10,778 nucleotides of DNA from Collinsella sp. (GCA_014871665.1 WGSL01000069.1:1-10778); one strand, 5' to 3'; shown: positions 1 through 7,068, counted from the stretch's first letter. The notes: generated by a model not told the origin, from the letters alone. Numbers and translations are program-made.

Positions 1-98
1 ATTGACCTTCTGGTCATGCCGCCGAAGTTGAAAGGCAGATTGCCGCTCTGGCGGGTTTGCAGCGTCGAGCCGTTACGCGGTTTGGTAAAACCGCGTAA
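1..98 (+). other. Left edge, possible 3' tail of an unidentified gene
   Basis: No complete gene is visible here. One plus-strand frame reads 30 codons from 6 to a TAA at 96-98, and its product looks helical and charged (AEVERQIAALAGLQRRAV and onward), like a protein C-terminus. However, the same frame carries a TGA at 3-5 and has no ATG, so within the window it could only be a fragment or the end of a broken gene. A minus-strand frame is also open with higher GC at third positions, so the coding sense is ambiguous. The stop codon of the plus frame lies inside the palindrome at 72-99. Confidence 0.2.
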
Positions 99-99
99 C
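72..99. repeat. Perfect palindrome, 12-bp arms, 4-nt centre
   Basis: GTTACGCGGTTT is followed by GGTA and the exact reverse complement AAACCGCGTAAC. No T-run follows on the plus strand, so it is not a textbook intrinsic terminator. It may still end transcription of a gene to the left, act as a protein-binding dyad upstream of the MarR promoter, or be a recombination or repeat element. The arms are visible directly; the role is unknown. Confidence 0.6.
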
Positions 100-114
100 C
101 ACTAGTTTGGTACC

Positions 115-143
115 TTGACATTCATTTCTCATGCTCCTAGATT
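115..143 (+). promoter_or_regulatory. Sigma-70-type promoter of the MarR-ABC operon
   Basis: A perfect TTGACA (115-120) is followed by a 17-nt spacer and TAGATT (138-143), which matches TATAAT at four of six positions. Transcription would start near 150, about 50 nt before the MarR start codon at 199. It is the best promoter in front of this three-gene operon. Confidence 0.6.
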
Positions 144-177
144 GGTTAGGCACAAAACAATTCCACTACCTAACTAA
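142..177. promoter_or_regulatory. Dyad overlapping -10/+1, candidate MarR operator
   Basis: TTGGTTAGG (142-150) and CCTAACTAA (169-177) are inverted copies with one mismatch in nine, separated by 18 nt. The left arm overlaps the -10 box and the likely start site, where a repressor would block transcription. MarR regulators usually bind such dyads in their own promoters, so autoregulation is a reasonable inference. The arms are further apart than in most MarR sites, so a hairpin in the leader is an alternative. Confidence 0.4.
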
Positions 178-198
178 AGAAAGGAGCAACACTAATTC

Positions 199-705
199 AT
201 GTGCGATGAACCTCTTAACCTTTGTTCGCACGAGCCCGGCGGCGACCCGTCACAGCCGGCGGATGCACCCGAAGCGGTTAGCTCAGAAGACAAGCTTGCC
301 AAGCGAATCCTCAATGGGCTTGGGTTTTGCGGCCATTACATGCATTTTCATGGCGGAGGCGTGTCCGGCAAGGCGCCCATCATCTGCCTGCTGGCCAAGC
401 AACCCGGCGGCGAGATGTCGCAGCAGGAACTCGGCATGCACTTTGACCTCAAGCCGGGGTCGCTTTCCGAGATCCTGTCCAAACTCGAGCTCAACGGCCT
501 CATCGAGCGCAGCCGTAACCCCAAGGATCGACGGCAGCTCACCATTCGCCTGACCGAAACCGGCCGGGAAAACGCCCGCATCGACCAGGCAGCCCGCATT
601 CGCTTTAGAGAGCAGGCCTTTGGTGCCCTCACCCACGACGAGCGCGAGCAGCTCGCCGAAATGCTCGAGAAAATCCGTGTAACCTGGGAGGAACTGGATG
701 ATTAA
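199..705 (+). CDS. MarR-family winged-helix transcriptional regulator
   Basis: This 168-residue protein is of normal MarR size with a hydrophilic, probably disordered N-terminus (about 1-28). A His-rich helix (HYMHFH, 46-51) is followed by GKAPIICLLAKQPGGEMSQQ, the recognition helix region around 74-102, and a wing with the typical D110-R111-R112 and RLTETGR (117-123). This layout matches MarR proteins that sit in front of heterodimeric ABC exporters in gut Gram-positives. The ATG follows AAGGAG at 181-186 with a long 12-nt spacing. The stop overlaps the next start (ATGATTAA), implying translational coupling. It probably represses its own operon from the dyad at 142-177 and releases it on binding a ligand carried by the exporter; the ligand is unknown. 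Family assignment is secure, role is inference. Confidence 0.9.
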   Translation: MCDEPLNLCSHEPGGDPSQPADAPEAVSSEDKLAKRILNGLGFCGHYMHFHGGGVSGKAPIICLLAKQPGGEMSQQELGMHFDLKPGSLSEILSKLELNGLIERSRNPKDRRQLTIRLTETGRENARIDQAARIRFREQAFGALTHDEREQLAEMLEKIRVTWEELDD

Positions 706-2512
706 AACCCTCATGGGCAGCATCCGCGACTATATAAAAGTCACCGTTGCCACGCCGTTGCTCGTGCTTGGCGAGGTGCTCTGCGAGATGCTGATTCCAT
801 TTATCACCGCCAACCTGATCGACGCCATCAAAGATGGCACCACCGTAGCCGAGATGCTTCCCACCGCGGGCTTTTTGGTGCTCATCGCGCTGACGTCGCT
901 TGCTTTTGGCGCCGCTGCCGGCGTCACCTGCAGCCATGCGAGTTGCGGCTTCGCTAAGAACCTGCGTCACGACCTGTTCTACAAGATCCAGACGTTCAGC
1001 TTTGCCAACATCGATGAGTTCTCGAGCTCCTCGCTCGTCACGCGCCTGACCACCGATATCAACAACGTGCAGCAGGCCTTTATGATGATCATCCGTATCG
1101 CCGTGCGCGCGCCGCTGGTATTGATCTTCGCCTTTACCATGGCATTTATCATGGGCGGCAGCGTCGCCATGGTCTACCTGGTCATCATTCCGCTGCTGGG
1201 CTTTGGGCTGTTCTTTATCATCTTTAAGGTGCGTCCCATCTTCTCGCGCGTGTTCCACAAGTACGACGCCCTTAACGAGTCCGTCGAGGAAAACGTCACC
1301 GGCATGCGCGTAGTTAAGAGCTATGTGCGCGAAGACTTTGAGAAGGAGAAGTTCGCGACCGCTGCGCGCGACGTCCAGATGGACTTCACCCGCGCCGAGA
1401 AGCTGCTTGCCTTTAACAACCCCATGATGAACATCTGCGTCAACGGCGCGTTTGTCGTCATCATCTACCTGGGCTCCAAGCTCATCATCACGAGCCAGGG
1501 CACGCTGTTCGACGTGGGCCAGCTCTCCTCGATCTTTACCTATGGCTTCCAAATCCTCATGAGCCTGATGCAGCTATCGATGATCTTTGTCATGGTGACC
1601 ATGGCCGACGAATCGGCGCACCGCATCACCGAGGTGCTGGCCGCCGAGCCCACGATCGCCGATCCCGCCGAGCCCGTGCTCGAGGTCGCCGATGGCTCCA
1701 TCGACTTTGACCACGTGAGCTTTAAGTATTCCGCGCATGCGAAGCGCCAGGCGCTCGACGATATCGACCTGCACATTAAGAGCGGCGAGACCATCGGCAT
1801 CATCGGCGGCACCGGCTCGGCCAAGTCCACGCTCGTAAACCTCATCGCCCGCCTGTACGACGCCACCGAGGGTACCGTGCGCGTGGGCGGCGTGGATGTA
1901 CGCGACTACGACTTGGACGCCCTGCGCCACCAGGTGGCCATGGTGCTGCAGAAAAACGTGCTGTTTAGCGGCACGATTGCCGAGAACCTGCGTTGGGGCG
2001 ACCCGAACGCCACCGACGAAGAGGTCCGCGAGGCCGCGCATCTGGCCTGCGCCGACGAGTTTGTCGACGGCTTCCCCAAGGGCTATGACACCTGGATCGA
2101 ACAGGGCGGCTCCAATGTTTCCGGCGGTCAGAAGCAGCGCCTGTGCATTGCGCGTGCCCTGCTGCGTCGCCCCAAGATCTTGATCCTGGACGACTCCACG
2201 AGCGCCGTCGACACCAAGACCGACGCCAAGATTCGCGCAGGGCTGGCAAGCTATCTGCCCAACACGACCAAGCTCATCATCGCCCAGCGCATTAGCTCCG
2301 TGCAGGACGCAGACCGCATCATCGTCATGGAGGGCGGCCGCATCGCGCAGATCGGTAACCACGACGAGCTGCTCAAGACGAGCGAGATCTACCGCGAGAC
2401 CTTTACCTCGCAGAACAAGATGTCTGCCGAGGGCGAAGAGGCCGTCGAGGCCGACACCGAGGCATCCGTAACGCAAGCTCAGACCCAGGAAGGAGGCGAG
2501 GCACATGAGTAA
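698..2512 (+). CDS. Heterodimeric ABC exporter, subunit 1 (degenerate-site half)
   Basis: This is a 604-residue ABC half-transporter: a membrane domain with about six segments (roughly 17-40, 53-75, 132-152, 156-176, 247-267, 276-300) and then a nucleotide-binding domain from about 333. Visible motifs are Walker A GGTGSAKS (370-377, Ala instead of the usual Gly before Lys), Q-loop Q418, signature VSGGQ (474-478) and Walker B ending D498. The catalytic Glu position is Asp (D499) and the H-switch is Gln (Q530, IIAQR). These changes mark the subunit that contributes the degenerate ATP site in heterodimeric exporters of the TM287/288 and BmrCD type. The C-terminus has an acidic low-complexity tail (about 575-604), whose codons contain the ribosome binding site of the partner gene. 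GGGAGG at 686-691 precedes the ATG. Export of drugs, peptides or metabolites is likely; the substrate is unknown. Confidence 0.93.
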   Translation: MIKTLMGSIRDYIKVTVATPLLVLGEVLCEMLIPFITANLIDAIKDGTTVAEMLPTAGFLVLIALTSLAFGAAAGVTCSHASCGFAKNLRHDLFYKIQTFSFANIDEFSSSSLVTRLTTDINNVQQAFMMIIRIAVRAPLVLIFAFTMAFIMGGSVAMVYLVIIPLLGFGLFFIIFKVRPIFSRVFHKYDALNESVEENVTGMRVVKSYVREDFEKEKFATAARDVQMDFTRAEKLLAFNNPMMNICVNGAFVVIIYLGSKLIITSQGTLFDVGQLSSIFTYGFQILMSLMQLSMIFVMVTMADESAHRITEVLAAEPTIADPAEPVLEVADGSIDFDHVSFKYSAHAKRQALDDIDLHIKSGETIGIIGGTGSAKSTLVNLIARLYDATEGTVRVGGVDVRDYDLDALRHQVAMVLQKNVLFSGTIAENLRWGDPNATDEEVREAAHLACADEFVDGFPKGYDTWIEQGGSNVSGGQKQRLCIARALLRRPKILILDDSTSAVDTKTDAKIRAGLASYLPNTTKLIIAQRISSVQDADRIIVMEGGRIAQIGNHDELLKTSEIYRETFTSQNKMSAEGEEAVEADTEASVTQAQTQEGGEAHE

Positions 2513-4424
2513 GGCAACGACCGCCGAGCGCGCGCTCAACCGCAAGGGCGGCACCATGTCGCGCCTCATCAAGACGCTCTTTGGCTTTTACCCCGTGCTT
2601 TTGCCCCTCGTCGTCGCCGGCGTGGTGCTCTGCGCCATCATCAACTCCATCGGCGCGACCTTCCTTCAGAGCGCCCTGCAGATTATTAGCGAATCGTGGC
2701 AGTCGGGCGATTGGGGAGCCGCGCAGCCCAAGATCGCACAGCTCGTGACCACCCTCGCCTGCATCTACGGCATCGGCATCCTGTCCTCGCTCTTCTGGAA
2801 CCGCGCCATGGCCATCGTCACGCAGGGCTCGCTGGAGAAGCTGCGCGAGAAGATGTTCAACCGCATGCAGGACCTGCCGATCCGCTACTTCGACACGCAC
2901 CAGCGCGGCGACATCATGAGCCACTACACCAATGACATCGACACGCTGCGCCAGATGATCAGCCAGTCGCTGCCCAACCTGCTCATGACGGTCATCGTCA
3001 TCGTCACGGTGTTCTTTATCATGCTGTACTACAGCGTGTGGATGTGCTTGGTCATTATTGCCGGCGTCGCCTTTATGACCTTTATGACCAAGCTGCTCGG
3101 CTCCAACTCCGCGCGCTTCTTTATTGCGCAGCAGACCGAGCTCGGCGTTGTCGAGGGCCATATCGAGGAAGTCATGAACGGCCAGAAGGTCGTCAAGGCA
3201 TTCTGCCACGAGTCTGCCGCCGAAGCCGATTTTGACGAGCGCAACGAAAAGCTCTTCGAGGTCTCGCAGAAGGCCAACATGTACGCCAACATCCTCATGC
3301 CCATCCTTATGAACCTGGGCAACCTGCTCTACGTGCTGGTCGCACTGGCCGGCGGCATTTTCCTAGCGCTGGGCGTGCCCAACCTGAGCATCTCGGGCAT
3401 GGCGCTGTCCATCGCCGTCGTGGTGCCGTTCCTCAACATGACCAAGCAGTTCTGTGGACAGATCGGCCAGATCTCGCAGCAGATCAACGCCGTGGTCATG
3501 GGCCTCGCCGGCGCCGACCGTATCTTTGAGCTCATCGACGAGGAGCCCGAAGCCGACGAAGGCTATGTGACGCTTGTCAACGCTCAGGTCAACCCCGACA
3601 CCTGGCAGCTCGAGGAGGCCGACCACCACACCGGCATGTGGGCGTGGAAACATCCGCACCGCGCAACCGGCGAGATCGAGTACGTGCCGCTGCGTGGCGA
3701 CCTGGTCATGGACAACGTCGACTTTGGCTACACGCCCGACCACGAGGTGCTGCACGGCGTGTCCGTGTTTGCCAAGCCGGGCCAGAAGGTCGCGTTTGTC
3801 GGCGCCACCGGTGCCGGTAAGACGACCATCACCAACCTCATCAACCGCTTCTATGACATCGCCGACGGCAAGATTCGCTACGACGGCATCAACGTCAACA
3901 AGATCCGCAAGGCAGACCTGCGCCGCTCGCTGGGCGTGGTGCTGCAGGACGTAAACCTGTTCACCGGCACCGTGATGGATAACATCCGCTACGGCAATCT
4001 GGATGCCACCGACGAGGAGTGCATCGCGGCAGCAAAGCTCGCCGGCGCGGACGACTTTATCACCCGCCTGCCCGACGGCTACGACACGATGCTCACCGGC
4101 AACGGCGCCCAGCTGTCGCAGGGCCAGCGCCAGCTGATCTCGATCGCACGCGCCGCCGTCGCCGATCCGCCGGCGATGATCCTGGACGAGGCCACGTCGA
4201 GCATCGATACCCGCACCGAGGCCATCGTGCAAGCCGGCATGGACAAGCTCATGGAAGGCCGCACGACGTTTGTCATCGCGCACCGCCTGTCCACCGTGCG
4301 CAACTCCGACGCGATCATCTGTCTGGATCACGGCCGCATCATCGAGCGCGGCAACCACGACGAGCTGATTGCCAAGCGCGGGTATTACTACCAGCTCTAT
4401 ACCGGAGCGTTTGAGCTGGAGTAG
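2505..4424 (+). CDS. Heterodimeric ABC exporter, subunit 2 (catalytic half)
   Basis: This is a 639-residue ABC half-transporter that overlaps its partner by 8 nt (ATGAGTAA) and is preceded by a strong AAGGAGG at 2490-2496. That spacing supports the ATG at 2505 over a later ATG at codon 18. The membrane domain spans about 25-325. An extended linker (about 350-398, with the WAWKHP segment) precedes the nucleotide-binding domain and is typical of this subunit type. Walker A is canonical (GATGAGKT, 433-440), with Q-loop Q481, Walker B D561, catalytic E562 and H-switch H593. The signature is LSQGQ (537-541) rather than LSGGQ. The two halves are therefore complementary: this Walker A/B pairs with the intact signature of subunit 1 to form the hydrolytic site, while LSQGQ faces the degenerate site. 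The operon ends at the terminator at 4545-4587. Confidence 0.93.
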   Translation: MSKATTAERALNRKGGTMSRLIKTLFGFYPVLLPLVVAGVVLCAIINSIGATFLQSALQIISESWQSGDWGAAQPKIAQLVTTLACIYGIGILSSLFWNRAMAIVTQGSLEKLREKMFNRMQDLPIRYFDTHQRGDIMSHYTNDIDTLRQMISQSLPNLLMTVIVIVTVFFIMLYYSVWMCLVIIAGVAFMTFMTKLLGSNSARFFIAQQTELGVVEGHIEEVMNGQKVVKAFCHESAAEADFDERNEKLFEVSQKANMYANILMPILMNLGNLLYVLVALAGGIFLALGVPNLSISGMALSIAVVVPFLNMTKQFCGQIGQISQQINAVVMGLAGADRIFELIDEEPEADEGYVTLVNAQVNPDTWQLEEADHHTGMWAWKHPHRATGEIEYVPLRGDLVMDNVDFGYTPDHEVLHGVSVFAKPGQKVAFVGATGAGKTTITNLINRFYDIADGKIRYDGINVNKIRKADLRRSLGVVLQDVNLFTGTVMDNIRYGNLDATDEECIAAAKLAGADDFITRLPDGYDTMLTGNGAQLSQGQRQLISIARAAVADPPAMILDEATSSIDTRTEAIVQAGMDKLMEGRTTFVIAHRLSTVRNSDAIICLDHGRIIERGNHDELIAKRGYYYQLYTGAFELE

Positions 4425-4435
4425 TTCGGCTCGCC

Positions 4436-4517
4436 GAGATGGCCGATTTGCCGCTCATTCGTCGGGCATGACCCTAAGGTCAATGCCCTCCTCTTTCGGG
4501 GCAAATCGACTCATCTC
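4436..4517 (+). other. Nested hairpin in the 3' UTR of the ABC operon
   Basis: Three nested helices start 12 nt after the ABC stop codon. GAGATG (4436-4441) pairs with CATCTC (4512-4517). GATTTGCC (4445-4452) pairs with GGCAAATC (4500-4507). GGGCAT-GACC (4464-4473) pairs with GGTC-ATGCCC (4478-4488) around a CTAA loop with one bulged A. The arms are exact matches and are visible directly. It could be an mRNA-stabilising 3' structure, the body of a 3'-UTR-derived small RNA that ends at the terminator, or a repeat remnant. The minus strand reads a 19-codon ATG frame through it (4455-4514) without a ribosome binding site. Confidence 0.4.
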
Positions 4518-4544
4518 AACGACCCAAACACAATGCACCGCAAC

Positions 4545-4587
4545 GAATAAAGCCTCCGCAGCCACACGAGCTGCGGAGGCTTTATTC
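4545..4587. terminator. Intrinsic terminator, 18-bp perfect stem
   Basis: GAATAAAGCCTCCGCAGC (4545-4562) and GCTGCGGAGGCTTTATTC (4570-4587) are perfect inverted copies around a 7-nt loop. The core is GC-rich and the outer part is AT-rich on both sides (TTTATT / AATAAA), so it can work in both directions. On the plus strand it closes the MarR-ABC transcript 120 nt after the last stop codon. Confidence 0.85.
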
Positions 4588-4595
4588 ATGCCGGC

Positions 4596-4767
4596 CGGAA
4601 ACCGTATCCCACTTTTCGGGCCCAAAATGGGATGCCGTTTCCCGCTGGACCCCCTCCGGGAAACGGCATCCCATTTCAAGGGAGTAAACCGGGATGTGAT
4701 TTCCCCTAACGGCACCTTTGGGAAGCCGCATCCCACTCTAGACGCACAAAACGGGATGAGCTTTCCC
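4596..4767. repeat. Array of six alternating 15-bp elements (three 62-bp units)
   Basis: Six copies of GGGAAANNNCATCCC occur in strictly alternating orientation: 4596-4610 (+), 4629-4643 (-), 4658-4672 (+), 4691-4705 (-), 4720-4734 (+), 4753-4767 (-). Four copies match the 12 fixed positions exactly; the first has two mismatches and the fifth one. The central triplet varies (CCG, CGG, CGG, TCA, CCG, GCT) and each copy is followed by roughly RYTTT. Centre-to-centre distances are 33, 29, 33, 29, 33 bp, so the array is also three tandem 62-bp units. Copies 2 and 3 form a perfect 20-bp stem (4625-4644 with 4657-4676). It resembles REP/BIME-like intergenic repeats in architecture, but a cluster of regulator binding sites is possible. 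No transposase gene is present nearby. Confidence 0.8.
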
Positions 4768-4863
4768 ATGGTGATCCAAGACCAGAAGCGTGTCCGATAG
4801 CGCGGCCAGGTCAAGAACAACAAGGCAAGCGTCACGCCAATTTGGACGAGCGTCTGCTGCAGT

Positions 4864-4891
4864 TTGAGGCTGCTGGCCCATATGGTAGAGT
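4864..4891 (+). promoter_or_regulatory. Candidate promoter of the diguanylate cyclase gene
   Basis: TTGAGG (4864-4869) and TAGAGT (4886-4891) are separated by 16 nt. Both are partial matches to the sigma-70 consensus. The predicted leader is about 60 nt long. It lies between the repeat array and the gene and is the best candidate in this stretch. The region 4768-4863 shows no gene or clear signal. Confidence 0.4.
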
Positions 4892-4957
4892 TAACCACCC
4901 ATGAATTTCAGCACACTGCGTGCTACCTGTTCTTTTGTCATTTAGGGGAGTGAACTT

Positions 4958-6049
4958 GTGAATACTTCTGTCGCCAAGAAGGCCGGCCAGGCGGTGCGCC
5001 TGCTCATGATGGTGCTCACGGCAGTTCTCATCTTCTTCTTCATCAATGTTATGCTGCTCGTCTCCGATATCCAGGGCACGGCGCGTGTGGTCAACTACGC
5101 CGGCCTGGTACGCGGCACCACGCAGCGCATCGTGAAGCTCGAGGACGCAGGCCAGTCACAAGACGACCTGCTCAAGGCCGTGGATTCATACATTAACGGC
5201 TTGCGCTACGGAAGCGACGACCTCAATCTCGTCCGTCTCGACGACGATGAGTATCAGGCAAAGATGACCGAGCTTGCAAATTATTTTGATGAGCTTTGCA
5301 CCGAGATCATCCGCGTGCGCGAAGTCGGCTATGAGAACACCGACATCATCTCCATGAGCGAGGAGTTCTTTGGCATTTGCGACGATGCTACGCGACTCGC
5401 AGAGGACTACTCTCAGGAGAAGGCGTCGGCGCTCAACTATCTCGAGGGCTTGGTGATCATCGACATCGTGGGCTTGGTGGCGACCTTTGCGGTCGAACTT
5501 GTTCGCGCGGTGCGCACTGCCGCGCTCAACCGAGAGCTGCAGAGCAAAGTCTATCTCGACGAAGCCACGGGACTGCCCAACAAGAACAAGTGCGAGGAGA
5601 TCTTGGGGCAGGAGCGGCCTGTCTCCGCGGAGGCGCCCGTTGCGGTGTGCGTCTTCGACCTTAACAATCTGCATACGGTCAATAACAACTTCGGCCACGA
5701 GAAGGGCGACGAATACATCCGTTCTTTTGCCCAGCAGCTGGGGTGCGTGGCGTCCGAGACCTGCTTTGTGGGCCGCGACGGTGGCGATGAGTTTATCGCG
5801 GTGCTGCGGGATGCCGATCGAGCTGCCGTGGAGTCCTGTCTCGCTCGGGTTCGTGCGAACGTGAACGAGCATTCCGAGGCTCATCCCGACATGCCTATCA
5901 GCTATGCAGTGGGCTACGCGCTTTCCAGTGATTTTGATGAACCGCCTACGATGCGCGAGCTCTTTTCCCAGGCCGACAAAAACATGTACATCGACAAGAA
6001 CCGCGTAAAGACAGCTGAGGCAGCCGGGCTGCAACGCGAGGACCGCTAA
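4958..6049 (+). CDS. Membrane-anchored GGDEF diguanylate cyclase
   Basis: This 363-residue protein has a GTG start with AGGGGAG at 4944-4950. A transmembrane helix (about 14-36) is followed by a mostly helical extracytoplasmic sensor region (about 40-160) containing RVVNYAGLVRGTTQRIVKLE, which resembles PilJ/NIT-like ligand-sensing bundles. A second membrane helix (about 163-182) leads into a GGDEF domain (about 199-350). The active motif G275-GDEF-F279 is intact, with metal-binding D234 (FDLNNL), GHEKGDE (246-252) and the terminal ADKNMYIDK (339-347). It should make cyclic di-GMP from two GTP in response to an outside signal. The RxxD inhibitory site is absent just before GGDEF, so product inhibition may be missing. 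There is no EAL or HD-GYP domain. It is a single-gene unit whose 3' end is 16 bp from the convergent LysR gene, with no strong terminator between them. Confidence 0.9.
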   Translation: MNTSVAKKAGQAVRLLMMVLTAVLIFFFINVMLLVSDIQGTARVVNYAGLVRGTTQRIVKLEDAGQSQDDLLKAVDSYINGLRYGSDDLNLVRLDDDEYQAKMTELANYFDELCTEIIRVREVGYENTDIISMSEEFFGICDDATRLAEDYSQEKASALNYLEGLVIIDIVGLVATFAVELVRAVRTAALNRELQSKVYLDEATGLPNKNKCEEILGQERPVSAEAPVAVCVFDLNNLHTVNNNFGHEKGDEYIRSFAQQLGCVASETCFVGRDGGDEFIAVLRDADRAAVESCLARVRANVNEHSEAHPDMPISYAVGYALSSDFDEPPTMRELFSQADKNMYIDKNRVKTAEAAGLQREDR

Positions 6050-6065
6050 ACCCGTCCCAAATGAG

Positions 6066-6944
6066 CTATTTGAGAAGTTGTGCCATGGCGTTGACGAATT
6101 TTTGGACTTGGAGGGTGGGCTCGAGCGGATAGTGCAGAAAGACTGGCACCTCGCGACCGCATAGGAACGGCACGCCCACAAAGGCCGGGTGCACCCCCGA
6201 CCACGCCCCGCAGGTGAGCACCGCGTCGCCCTTTTCCTCCGCCTCGTTAAAGAGCGCAAAGTCGAAGCTATCCACATCGATCACGTCCACACCGCCGTCG
6301 GCCAAAAGGTCGATACGCAGACTGTCCATGGCGTCGTTGCCGTGGCGGAGCACGCGCAGGCGCATGCCCTCCAAGTCGGCAACCGTAATGCGTGTCGTGC
6401 GCGCCAGCGGGCTCGTGCGCGGCAGGTCGATATAAAACGGCACGTTAACGATGCGGAGCTTTTGACAGGTGTCGCCCCAGCGCGGTGTCGAAAAACTCGA
6501 CTGCACCACATCCACCTCGCGACCAAGGCTGCGCATGACGGATTCGCGCTCGTCATAGAGGTCGCTTACCGGCACGATCTCGAAGCGCAGCGATGGCTCC
6601 AGATCGTGGATGCCCGACCACATCGACAGCGTCTGGCGCCCCGGGCACATCATCGACACGCCCAGGCGCACGGCACCGCCATCGCCCGCCGCGCGTCGGG
6701 CGCGGCGCAGCGCGTCCTCGGACTGCCGCATGATCGAGCGCGCGTCGTCCACCAGCAGAGCGCCCGCCGGCGTCACCTTAACACCCGAATGCGAGCGCTC
6801 GAACAACGTGATGCCAAACTCGGCCTCGAAACCCGACACCTGTTTGACGAGCGCCGGGGTCGACACGCGCAATTTTGCCGCCGCACGTGAGAAGCTTCCC
6901 AGCTCCGCGGCGGCCGATATGGCCTCGAGTCGTCGATCGTACAC
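6066..6944 (-). CDS. LysR-type transcriptional regulator
   Basis: The protein is about 292 residues from a GTG at 6944-6942, which has GGGAG six bases upstream. An ATG 11 codons further out (6977) has no visible ribosome binding site, so the GTG is preferred; that choice is not certain. The N-terminal winged helix-turn-helix contains LGSFSRAAAKLRVSTPALVK and ends in a typical LFERS plus VTPAG motif. It is followed by a linker helix and a periplasmic-binding-protein-like effector domain (about residues 92-289). The gene is divergent from the dehydrogenase/transporter operon, the classical LysR arrangement. It most likely senses the operon's substrate or an intermediate and controls transcription from the shared region 6945-7176. 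The inducer is not identifiable from sequence. Confidence 0.9.
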   Translation of the reverse strand: MYDRRLEAISAAAELGSFSRAAAKLRVSTPALVKQVSGFEAEFGITLFERSHSGVKVTPAGALLVDDARSIMRQSEDALRRARRAAGDGGAVRLGVSMMCPGRQTLSMWSGIHDLEPSLRFEIVPVSDLYDERESVMRSLGREVDVVQSSFSTPRWGDTCQKLRIVNVPFYIDLPRTSPLARTTRITVADLEGMRLRVLRHGNDAMDSLRIDLLADGGVDVIDVDSFDFALFNEAEEKGDAVLTCGAWSGVHPAFVGVPFLCGREVPVFLHYPLEPTLQVQKFVNAMAQLLK

Positions 6945-7016
6945 GTCAATCTCCCGTTTTCGCGCCTGTGAACGCATGGCGCCACAGGGGGTCGTTTTGG
7001 CAGGTCACGCGCTCGA

Positions 7017-7045
7017 TTGAGAAAAACTGCATCGCACAGTATAAA
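7017..7045 (+). promoter_or_regulatory. Promoter for the SDR-MFS-oxidoreductase operon
   Basis: TTGAGA (7017-7022) and TATAAA (7040-7045) are separated by exactly 17 nt, four and five matches to the sigma-70 boxes. Transcription would begin near 7052 and give a leader of about 125 nt before the ATG at 7177. A weaker alternative pair, TTCACC (7079-7084) with TACGAT (7103-7108), would place the LysR box at an activator-like distance. Confidence 0.5.
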
Positions 7046-7051
7046 CCTACG

Positions 7052-7068
7052 GTTAACGCCATTCTAAC
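7052..7068. promoter_or_regulatory. Candidate LysR box (GTTA-N9-TAAC)
   Basis: GTTA (7052-7055) and TAAC (7065-7068) form an interrupted dyad fitting the T-N11-A rule of LysR-family sites. It lies in the divergent intergenic region at the predicted start site of the plus-strand promoter. Short dyads of this kind arise by chance, so only the position and family context support the call. A second small dyad, ATGC-AAA-GCAT, is at 7092-7102. Confidence 0.35.

Noticed and set aside
142..177. DtxR/IdeR-type iron box
   Set aside because: The TTGGTTAGG half resembles an iron-box half, but the arms are 18 nt apart instead of adjacent, and the operon is a MarR-ABC efflux module.
4596..4767. CRISPR array
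   Set aside because: The repeats are 15 bp, alternate in orientation, have 14/18-bp gaps and no cas genes; CRISPR repeats are direct and have longer unique spacers.
4455..4898. A 147-codon minus-strand frame across the intergenic region
   Set aside because: It crosses a terminator and the repeat array, has no ribosome binding site, and its sequence is dictated by the inverted repeats.
4901..4945. 14-codon leader peptide before the diguanylate cyclase gene
   Set aside because: It has no ribosome binding site, no run of regulatory codons and no attenuator downstream.
6058..6072. Bidirectional terminator between the GGDEF and LysR genes
   Set aside because: Only a 5-bp AT-rich dyad (CAAAT/ATTTG) is present, too weak to call.
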